Source: JBCCBV01 sp039033855
GTDB lineage: Bacteria; Planctomycetota; Phycisphaerae; Phycisphaerales; Phycisphaeraceae
Reading direction: 5' to 3'
Length of the DNA: 64,000 nucleotides
Assembly: GCA_039033855.1 (NCBI GenBank)
Contig: JBCCBV010000007.1
Location: forward strand, 62,001-126,000
Shown: positions 58,001 to 64,000 of the stretch, piece by piece
How positions within the stretch are numbered: position 1 is the stretch's first letter
Layout: every line of letters starts with the position of its first letter
Position numbers and translations under genes: made by a program
The notes under the pieces: generated by a model
The model's database searches: none
What the model saw: only the letters and a program-made list of their open reading frames with translations
What the model was told of the DNA's origin: nothing

Positions 58001-58833
58001 AGCGCGTCGTCGAGGTACAGCCGGTCGATGTCCAGGTGCACCGCGCCGTCGGGGGCGATGCGTCCGCGCAGCCGCACCGGGCCTCGGCCGGCCGGGCCGC
58101 GGTCGGGCACGCCCTCTTCGGCGTATCGGCGGACGATCAGGTCGAGCGTCTGCCCCAGCGGGTGGTCCGGATCGGGATCGATGTTCCCGTCGACGGCCAG
58201 GGTCAGCCGCCCGGTCACGCCGTCGGGTTGGGCAAGCGCCAGCACCAGCCGGCCGTCGCGGATGCGGATCGGGGGGGCTGGACGGCTCGGGCCCGCCTCG
58301 CCCGCCGGGGGGGTGTAGGACTGGACGTTGTACCGGCCGGTCTCGGGCTCGCGCACGATCGAAAGCTGCGGCTCGAACAGCTCGACGTGGTCCACCAGCC
58401 CGTCGCCCCGAAGCCCGGCGCCGACGTTCAGCCCAAGCTCGACCGCCTTGACCGAAGAAAGCTGGCCCCAGGCCCCTTCGAGCCCGGGCACGCGTCCGGA
58501 CAGCCCTTCGATGCGCACCCGACGGCCCGACATCCACAGCACCCGGTCGGCCGACACATCCAGCCCCGAACGCTCGGTGGCCGCAGCGGCCAGCCAACGC
58601 GCCACCCGCTCGGGCCGGCTGGCCCAATACCCGAGCGCCACGCTCGCCACGAACAGCGCCACCAGCACGCCGCCCACACACGCCAGACGTTTGCGGCGGC
58701 GGGCCCTGCGTTCCCGTCGAGGAAGCCGCCTGCGACGCCCCGCCGCGGCGCGGGCCCGAGCCGGCGAGGCCTTGGGGCGTCGCTTGGGCCCAGACGGTTC
58801 ATGTTTGGAAGCGTCGGTCACCGGCGGCTCCAT
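55036..58833 (-). CDS. AsmA/YhdP-like large envelope protein
   Basis: A 1265-residue protein. A very basic N-terminus (~residues 13-48) precedes one membrane helix (LACVGGVLVALFVASVALGY, ~50-70). The rest is a long periplasmic region of repeating beta strands, with AsmA-like segments such as ERSGLDVSADRVLWMSGRRV near the start and LSARLDVEGRFDRPDDVRGR then FALAGAGRLDVPTAELTLDL near the end. Such proteins (AsmA, YhdP, TamB types) form hydrophobic grooves that carry phospholipids to the outer membrane. The next envelope genes downstream (PpiD-like, lptD) fit that setting. Confidence 0.75.
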   Translation of the reverse strand: MEPPVTDASKHEPSGPKRRPKASPARARAAAGRRRRLPRRERRARRRKRLACVGGVLVALFVASVALGYWASRPERVARWLAAAATERSGLDVSADRVLWMSGRRVRIEGLSGRVPGLEGAWGQLSSVKAVELGLNVGAGLRGDGLVDHVELFEPQLSIVREPETGRYNVQSYTPPAGEAGPSRPAPPIRIRDGRLVLALAQPDGVTGRLTLAVDGNIDPDPDHPLGQTLDLIVRRYAEEGVPDRGPAGRGPVRLRGRIAPDGAVHLDIDRLYLDDALAVYLPPEPARFLAKAKPEGFLQGVEAVYDPNQPDPAERLRHLRVALEDVHLGPAIPAPKLASTRGRAAQIDGVVRWTPGRLALENVRGRLLGIDFTASGETADDGSDYDLTLTAGPGDVPELFTMAAGMAFEEIVRVWQLRGDARTALIDAAAVLESVRPSGRAQAGVKLTRLGPDSELTYEVKIDLLDASFAYEEFRFPVERAQGTIVVADGLLTLQDIAGVGPNGGTVSVQGEVGLGYRDGPIDVRVAAQSVPVDGVLLKALPADVRVVIDRLMHRPSARRLDRDGVVALTDTTGGAAWKPAQWLGLGAASDEDKPADPDAPPPFTLGGFVDFEGHWRLGRPGQILGTVTVRPGVEAESGGSEDGGEVSAPAMGLVYRDMPYPLTVTSGAVVVDDDGVSIVGLEAHGPTGAVARFDGRVPFNVGGADPTDAEPGVRLAGVRAPIDAVFIAALPPEAQEALRELGLRGDLTASGLYDRRRGVIQLLGQTQGAALQPRGLPWSLAQIDADLSFEWIDPEGVALADAAGGGAVVNEPTWGLSIEPKRLRVEREDLSADVRAASGRLRVGDRGLDVVDLRLEHALGAVAIDGVVGGPGQSTSLLIEAHGSDRGDLADTALAQDVLSVIEARKLQGAWQVRGALRSSRDAEGIEAEGAFTLRQGTADLGLPVKDLDADVDFAAGWSERDALPRMRFKLRGLSATVSDRRVDGLEGELDNHARPDELVVERLVGRIGGGAFSVEAARAELSDRGRFHLSAHLADARLEALSEGVPAVGGPAGDAAEASVADQTNPRRQNAAAADLISDSTRAADQGLLSARLDVEGRFDRPDDVRGRAKLGIRNARLYNQPIALGLLQSVNLVFAPSAEPFETGRATLVLQGRTAWLEEVVIESPTFALAGAGRLDVPTAELTLDLQAAPRARLRNEGGLEPLLEGLRRQVAVVQVRGPLDDPRFGVTPPGVVWLSDAWESLVRGFPSGSPAVTAPAEAKP

Positions 58834-58914
58834 CGGCTATCGTCCTCGCCCCTCTGCGGCCGGGCCGGCCAGGCCCGCTCGCGTTTTTCAAGACTCCCCC
58901 ACGCGAGACGCGCC

Positions 58915-59268
58915 ATGGCGTTCAAAGACACCATTTCTTTCGATGACTTCGTCAAGATCGACCTCCGGGTCGCCACGATTGTCGAGGCCGAACTCCACCC
59001 CAACGCCGACCGTTTGCTGAAGCTCCAGGTCGATTTGGGCGAAGAACGCCGTCAACTCTGCGCCGGCATCAAAGGAGCCTACGACCCCGACGCCCTGGTG
59101 GGTCGGCAGATCGTCGTGGTGGCCAACCTGGCCCCCCGCAAGATACGCGGCGAAGAAAGCAACGGCATGCTGCTGGCCGCGTCGGTGGCCGACGAAGACG
59201 GCGGCGACAAGCAGCTCACGCTCATCACGCCCGGCGACGCCATGCCCCCCGGCGCCACCGTCGGCTGA
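58915..59268 (+). CDS. tRNA-binding domain protein (MetRS beta-subunit/Trbp111-like)
   Basis: A 117-residue protein made of one EMAPII/OB-fold tRNA-binding domain: ISFDDFVKIDLRVATIVEAE, HPNADRLLKLQVDLGEERRQ, GRQIVVVANLAPRKIRGEES and NGMLLAAS. The same domain forms the C-terminus of bacterial methionyl-tRNA synthetase, and stand-alone copies act in trans or as structure-specific tRNA binders. The start ATG at 58915 was chosen because the domain begins there; the frame to 57169 is antisense to the AsmA-like gene. No metG is next to it. Confidence 0.92.
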   Translation: MAFKDTISFDDFVKIDLRVATIVEAELHPNADRLLKLQVDLGEERRQLCAGIKGAYDPDALVGRQIVVVANLAPRKIRGEESNGMLLAASVADEDGGDKQLTLITPGDAMPPGATVG

Positions 59269-59312
59269 GCCGAGCCGGTGGTTTCGCGCTGGAATGTGCT
59301 GCGGCCCCGGCG

Positions 59313-61292
59313 TTACCCGTCGTCGGCCGGCACCGCGCCCAGCCGCTGCTCGAGGTTCTCAAGCGAAAACGGGTACGCCTCGATCGGCAGCCGTGGCTCG
59401 AGCAAGATGCCCGCGACCAGTTGATCTCGGCCGACTCGCCTGAGCGTGTCGAACGTGCTTTGGGTCAGCGGGTCGTACGCATCGATGCGGAACAACACCA
59501 GCGCCCGCAGGGTGGGGACCGGGTGGGCCACCAGCCGGTCGCTCAGCGGCGCGTCGGCCGCGCCCGAGCCCAGCGTCTGCGCCTGGGCAAAGACCTTGTC
59601 GAGCAGTTCGGCGTTCGGCCCGACCAGCGGAAGATCGGTGGGCCGTGGCTCCGAGCCCAGGGTGACCTCGGACTGACGGGCCGGGCCGTCGAGAAGCGCG
59701 AGTTCGGCGCCGGCGCCGGCCACTTCGACCACGGCGTCGAGCCCTTGCTCGGCGGCGCGTTGCCGCCAGGCGTCGGCGTCGGCGGTGAGCGCCCGATAGC
59801 GCAGCAGCGTGCGGGCGTCGGCTTGGATCTCGTCGTCCACCTCTTCGACCGACTCGGGCGCCCGGGCCGGCTCGGCGGCGGTCAGCCGGACCAGCAGGAA
59901 CGCCTGGGCGGCGCCTGCGTCGTCGACCCGGGCCATCGCGGGCGACGCCACGCCGACCTGCGATCGGCGGAGGATCGGAGAGAACGGCCCGGCGCCCTGC
60001 ATCTCGCGCACGCTGGCCACGTAATCGGCGAGCGACACCCGGGGGTCGGCGGTCAGGCGGGCCCCGGCGAGTTCGCGATCGGCCGTCAGGTCGTTGGTCT
60101 CGGTCCACTCCGCTGTCGCATCAATATGGCTCGGCGCCACGCGGGCCGCCCCGCCGAAGCGGTCGACAAAGCGATCGGCAACTCGCTCGGCCACGACGTC
60201 GAGCGAGATCGCTTCGAACCCGTCCAGCGCGCGATACCCGTCGGCGGTGCGTTGGGCCCGGCGGGTGTCGTCGTCCAGTTCGGCCAGGGCGCTGCGGATC
60301 ATCTCACGCGCCAGGTCGGGCGCCCGCTCGCTGGCGATGCGCTCCACCAGCTTGCGCCGCGCCTCGGGGCTGATGCGCACGCCGTCGGAGGCGGGCGATT
60401 CGAGCAGGATCACCTGCACGGCCACGTCGCCGGGGTCGACCGGGTTGTCGAGGTCGGCCGCATCGACAAAAGCGTCGACCTCGTGCTGGCGGATCGTGCT
60501 GCGTAGCGCCCGGGCCACGTCGTCCACGCGTAGCACCAGCGCCTCGTACTTCACGCGGGCCGGCCGGAGATAGCCAAAGCCGTAGGGCTCGCTCTCGCCC
60601 GGCGCCACCGCGCGGTAGTCGTTGAAGAGCTCTTGCAGCAGGGCGTCGTCAGGCGCTTCGGCCAACGGCATGGCCGAGGCGGGGATCAGCGCCACCGCGC
60701 CATCGACCGTCGAGTACTGGCGTTGAAACAGGTCGCGCATGGCGGCCGGCGACAGCCGTCGCACGTTGCGCAGGTTGAAGCCGACCTGGATCGCTTGAAA
60801 TTGACGCACGCCGGCGGGGGCGTCGAACGTGGGTTCGTTCAAGAACGCCGCGCCCTCGGCCAAGGCCAAGTACTGCTCGACGGCCAGATACTTGCTCAGG
60901 GCCGCGTCGATGAAGTCGCCGGTGACGCGCAGGTCTGCGGCCAACCGGCCGAGCATCAGCGGGCTGGCGCGCAGCTGGGTCTTAAGCAGCCCGAGCGCCG
61001 CAGGGCCGGCGTACAGGCCCGCGTCTTCGGCGGCCTTGGTCGCCAGCATCCACCGTGCTTCTTCCTGACCCACCAAGGGGCCCAGACCCAACGCGCGCAG
61101 CAGGCGCAGCTCGACCTCGGCGGTGCGCAGCTGCTGGACCCGCATCTCGCCGTCGGGTGTTTCGTACACCACCTGATCGAGCGGGTTGGGCAGGAACAGC
61201 GACAGCACCGGCTGGATGAGGAACGCCACCATGAGCAGCGACATGCCTACGGCCAGGATGATTTTGTTGTTGGTACGGAACCACTTGAGCAC
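59313..61292 (-). CDS. membrane-anchored PpiD/SurA-like protein
   Basis: A 659-residue protein starting at GTG, with GGAG about 9 bases upstream. The N-terminus LKWFRTNNKIILAVGMSLLM with one membrane helix (~10-33) is very like the start of PpiD-type periplasmic foldases. A SurA_N-like helical region follows (RTAEVELRLLRALGLGP, KYLAVEQYLALAEGAAF). No clear parvulin isomerase domain was recognised in the rest, which is helical with Ala/Asp-rich segments. It probably acts as a periplasmic chaperone at the inner membrane. It lies downstream of lptD on the same strand, after 213 bases, so co-expression with outer-membrane assembly is plausible. Confidence 0.65.
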   Translation of the reverse strand: MLKWFRTNNKIILAVGMSLLMVAFLIQPVLSLFLPNPLDQVVYETPDGEMRVQQLRTAEVELRLLRALGLGPLVGQEEARWMLATKAAEDAGLYAGPAALGLLKTQLRASPLMLGRLAADLRVTGDFIDAALSKYLAVEQYLALAEGAAFLNEPTFDAPAGVRQFQAIQVGFNLRNVRRLSPAAMRDLFQRQYSTVDGAVALIPASAMPLAEAPDDALLQELFNDYRAVAPGESEPYGFGYLRPARVKYEALVLRVDDVARALRSTIRQHEVDAFVDAADLDNPVDPGDVAVQVILLESPASDGVRISPEARRKLVERIASERAPDLAREMIRSALAELDDDTRRAQRTADGYRALDGFEAISLDVVAERVADRFVDRFGGAARVAPSHIDATAEWTETNDLTADRELAGARLTADPRVSLADYVASVREMQGAGPFSPILRRSQVGVASPAMARVDDAGAAQAFLLVRLTAAEPARAPESVEEVDDEIQADARTLLRYRALTADADAWRQRAAEQGLDAVVEVAGAGAELALLDGPARQSEVTLGSEPRPTDLPLVGPNAELLDKVFAQAQTLGSGAADAPLSDRLVAHPVPTLRALVLFRIDAYDPLTQSTFDTLRRVGRDQLVAGILLEPRLPIEAYPFSLENLEQRLGAVPADDG

Positions 61293-61505
61293 GGTGGCTC
61301 TCCAGCAAGCGAATCGGCGAGTATATCGCCCTGCCGGACGCACGAGTTCTGGGGCGTTTCACCCGGGTCGGCGCCGTGGCCTAGTGGCTTCAACCCGGCC
61401 GTGCCCGCTGCGAGATTCGATGGCCGAGGACGGACCCCCGGCGGCTAGCTCGGGGTGCGATTACGTCGCGCTCCCAGCCTTGCTCAGAGCTGGCTCAGGG
61501 CCGCG

Positions 61506-64000
61506 TCAGGGACCGCCCAGCAGGCGCGGGTTGCCCGCCCCGCCCCGGAGCCCGTCGGGGATCAGCACCAGGCCGAGGGTCTGCTCGTCGTCGAGTTGGT
61601 CGAAGGTCGTGACGACCTGCAGCCGCCAGCGGGGCAGCCGCCGTTCGAGGGTGAACGCCAGCGTGCGCGACTCGTTGGCGGAAAAGTCCAGGCGTTGCCG
61701 GCCGATGACGCGGTACTTCTCGGTCAATTGGTACGACCCGCCGTAGGTCAGCAGTTGGGCGTCGAGGTCGTCGAGCTCGGTGTAGTCGAGCGTGGCCCGC
61801 AGGCGGCGGCCGTGGTCGAGTTCGGCGCCGATACGCCACCGTTCCACCTGGCCGGTCTGCAGGCTTTGGGTGACGTCGCCGGACATCCCCACGACCTGGG
61901 TCACGGCCCAGCGGGCCTCGGCCTGGAGGTGGTCGCCGCCGCGCGCGAGTTCCGGCCGGTAATCGAAGAACCGGCCGACCACCGCGTCGGCGCCGTCGGG
62001 CGCTTGTTCGCTTTGGAACACGGCCTGCACCCGGGCCGACAACCACTCGACCACGCGCTGGGCGCCGGGGCGGCCGCGCCTGGTTTCCCAGGTGTTGGTC
62101 AGGCCGAAGGCGAGCGTCGTGCCGTCGGCCAGTGATTCGACCTCCTCGTCGAACGCGGGGATGTCTTCCGGCGCCAGGGTGGTTCCGGCCAGCGTGGCTT
62201 GGACCTCCGGCGTGACGACGTGCCTGAGCCCGTCCACGTCGAGCAGGCGGTTGCGCGCCGCCGTCGGCCGGCCGGCCAACTCGGTGGACGCCCGGGCGCC
62301 GACCTGCCCCCAGAAACGGACCGGGTCGTCGTCGGCGTTGGAGTTGAAGGTCTCAAACCCGTCGTCGTACCCCGTAAAGCGCCCGACCACGAAAGGGGTG
62401 AAGTTGACCGGACCCAGGTCGAGCGGTGCGCGCACCTCTTGGCGGAAATCGACGCGGGCCACGCCTTGGGTGGGCAAGCCCGCGGCCTCGGCCGTTTCGC
62501 GGAAGCTGATGTCCGGGGCGAAGCCGAACACGTCGGCCGACCCCGCGGCGCTGAACCCGCGTTCGTCGGGCGTGTCGTCGCCGAAGCGCGCCTGCAGGTA
62601 GCCGACCCGGGCCTCGCTCAAGAAGGTCAGCCCCAGGTCTTCGAGCCCCGGCAGGGCGAAGCTGTTGACCGTGACCTCGGGCAGGCGGTCGAGCACGAAC
62701 CCCGGCGCGCTAAGCGGCGCCAACTGCGGGGTGAAGTCGGTGGGCTGGAACGCCGCTTCGATCGACGCCGACCACGTGTCGCGCCGACGCACCAACGCCC
62801 CGGCGATCTGGTACGGCGCATCCTCGTAGGCGCGACTCGGAAAGAACTCTTCGAGAAACGTGGGGTCGCTGGCGTAGCCGACGTTGGCGAAGAAGTCGAC
62901 GGCGCCCGGCAGCGACTGGCGGTGCTGCCAAAACGTGAACCCCCGAGTCGAGCCGGTTTGTTCGACGTCGTTCCGGCCGCCGATCTCGTCTTCGCCGGTG
63001 TCGTTGGGCAAGAGGTAGGCCTCCCACACGCCGCGGTACGTGGCGCGCTCGTAGTCGAGCCGGTGGCCCAGGCCCAGGCCGGCCTCGCCGCGGAAGTCGA
63101 TGTCGGCGTCGATCTGCACGCCGTCGATCGGCGCGACGCCCAGCAGTCCGAGCGCATCCCAGCGGGTGCGCACCTCGGCGCCGTTGTCGCTGGAGTACCC
63201 AGCCGAGGCACGGCGTAAGGGCACGTCGCGTCCGCGGCCGGCGGCGTAAGGCAGCCAGAGCACGGGGGTGTCGCCCAGGCGAGCCGTCAGGTCGGTGGCC
63301 TCGAACTCCAGGCCCGGACCCCCGGCGACCTCGGCCCGTCGGACCTCGACTTCGCCCAGGCCGATCGAGACGTGCGGCACGGCGAACTCGGAGGTGGTCA
63401 GCCGTGCGTCGTTGGCCAGGAACCGATCTGAAGAGGCCTGACGAAGCACGCCGGCCCGCAGGTACAACGGCACGCCGCGCTCGGGCTCCCAGGTGTGCAG
63501 CACCGCGTCGAGCAGCACGGCCCGGTCGGCCTCAAGGTCGTAGTACGCCTTGGCGGCGCGGACGGTCATCTGCCCGTCGCTGATGATCGCGTCGTCTTCG
63601 AGATACACGCCGGCCAGGTCGCGGGCTTGCACGTCGCCGGGCGTGGTCGGGCCCGAGGCGTCGCCGCCGGCGTCGCGCAGGAACAGCACCATGCGTTCGG
63701 ATTGCAACGTCACGGTGCGCCCGGTCTGCCCGTCGACAAAGCCCATGCGCACCGGGCCATAGAGCATGAGCGCGTCGGGTTCTTCGCCCTGGCCGATCCG
63801 ATAGGCGAAGTCGCCGCCGCCGATGAACAGCGACCCCCGGCTGGGCAACACGCCGGGCGCAAGCACCTGAGCATCGACCGGGCTGTCGGGCGTGTCCAGC
63901 GCGCTCGCAACGCCGGGCGCACCTGCGCCGGCGGTGGCGCTTGCGTTTGGGTCTGCGCCTGGTGCGTCGGTATCGGTCAGCGCGGCGCCGGGTTGAGCCG
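61506..64000 (-). CDS. lptD: LPS-assembly protein LptD (5' end outside window)
   Basis: The frame stays open to the right edge of the window; 831 residues are visible and the start is missing. The N-terminal part has a Pro/Ala/Asp-rich linker and then an OstA/LptA-like jellyroll (GSLFIGGGDFAYRIGQGEEP, ISDGQMTVRAAKAYYDLEAD). The rest is a beta-barrel with LptD-type segments PVLWLPYAAGRGRD, DFRGEAGLGLGHRLDYER and the C-terminal strands YRVIGRQRLDFSANESRTL. LptD places LPS in the outer leaflet, which agrees with the other LPS genes of the window. The C-terminal end (LIPDGLRGGAGNPRLLGGP) does not end in an aromatic residue. Confidence 0.85.
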   Translation of the reverse strand, partial: AQPGAALTDTDAPGADPNASATAGAGAPGVASALDTPDSPVDAQVLAPGVLPSRGSLFIGGGDFAYRIGQGEEPDALMLYGPVRMGFVDGQTGRTVTLQSERMVLFLRDAGGDASGPTTPGDVQARDLAGVYLEDDAIISDGQMTVRAAKAYYDLEADRAVLLDAVLHTWEPERGVPLYLRAGVLRQASSDRFLANDARLTTSEFAVPHVSIGLGEVEVRRAEVAGGPGLEFEATDLTARLGDTPVLWLPYAAGRGRDVPLRRASAGYSSDNGAEVRTRWDALGLLGVAPIDGVQIDADIDFRGEAGLGLGHRLDYERATYRGVWEAYLLPNDTGEDEIGGRNDVEQTGSTRGFTFWQHRQSLPGAVDFFANVGYASDPTFLEEFFPSRAYEDAPYQIAGALVRRRDTWSASIEAAFQPTDFTPQLAPLSAPGFVLDRLPEVTVNSFALPGLEDLGLTFLSEARVGYLQARFGDDTPDERGFSAAGSADVFGFAPDISFRETAEAAGLPTQGVARVDFRQEVRAPLDLGPVNFTPFVVGRFTGYDDGFETFNSNADDDPVRFWGQVGARASTELAGRPTAARNRLLDVDGLRHVVTPEVQATLAGTTLAPEDIPAFDEEVESLADGTTLAFGLTNTWETRRGRPGAQRVVEWLSARVQAVFQSEQAPDGADAVVGRFFDYRPELARGGDHLQAEARWAVTQVVGMSGDVTQSLQTGQVERWRIGAELDHGRRLRATLDYTELDDLDAQLLTYGGSYQLTEKYRVIGRQRLDFSANESRTLAFTLERRLPRWRLQVVTTFDQLDDEQTLGLVLIPDGLRGGAGNPRLLGGP

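Noticed and set aside
57169..58914. long plus-strand extension upstream of the tRNA-binding domain protein
   Set aside because: It is antisense to the AsmA-like gene and has shadow-type composition. The conserved domain starts at 58915.

Overview
The window is a high-GC bacterial chromosome segment with 57 protein genes on both strands. No rRNA, tRNA, CRISPR array, transposase or phage gene was recognised. The gene set suggests a flagellated, LPS-making member of the Planctomycetota, most likely class Phycisphaerae: LPS genes (kdsA, hldD, a WaaE-like glycosyltransferase, lptD), a FliW-CsrA flagellar switch, AddAB-type recombination enzymes, a TPR-YggX fusion and tandem short zinc-ribbon proteins. 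The phylum is inferred from protein character, not from a marker RNA.

Layout. 0-3.5 kb: the end of an oxidoreductase-polyferredoxin fusion, a small lipoprotein and an exported-type unknown protein. 3.6-4.6 kb: rpsL-rpsG with a clear terminator. 4.8-9.2 kb: a NIL-domain protein, a ThiF/MoeB-like E1 enzyme, a DinB-like protein that appears to start at ATC, a cysteine desulfurase-like enzyme and an outer-membrane beta-barrel protein. 9.5-20 kb: a membrane-inserted P-loop ATPase, trpE, addA-addB and the TPR-YggX protein. 20-26.6 kb: kdsA, deoC, a hydrolase, a fungal-type cytosine deaminase, hldD with a LysM protein, and a WaaE-like glycosyltransferase. 26.6-30.7 kb: an RsbV/RsbW-type pair, ybeY, a CBS/CorC membrane protein and an M42-like peptidase.

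31.0-43.3 kb is one flagellar block: a small unknown gene, flgF, flgG, flgA, flgH, flgI, a rod-binding flgJ-like gene, flgN, flgK, flgL, fliW, csrA and fliC. It has a good sigma-54 promoter match at its head. It also has a set of RNA hairpins with GGA in the loop in front of flgI, fliW, csrA and fliC. The fliC hairpin contains the Shine-Dalgarno sequence, which fits a CsrA/FliW circuit controlling flagellin synthesis.

43.4-55 kb: aroB, exbD, a TonB-like gene, cysE (epsC type), two tandem zinc-ribbon proteins, a small HTH-like protein, a response regulator, a MotA-like channel with a MotB-like partner lacking an OmpA domain, a divergent flagellin-like protein and bioD. 55-64 kb is envelope-related: a 1265-residue AsmA-like protein, a PpiD/SurA-like anchored protein and the 3' part of lptD, plus a small tRNA-binding-domain protein.

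Promoter style. Six or more upstream regions match TTGGNN-N16/17-TANNNT. Twelve plus-strand and two minus-strand genes carry a TANNNT-type box (one ends in C on each strand at the 22.6 kb divergent pair) 6-9 bases before the start codon and no Shine-Dalgarno sequence, as expected for leaderless mRNAs. Genes with leaders, such as fliC, csrA, kdsA and the beta-barrel gene, do have Shine-Dalgarno sequences.
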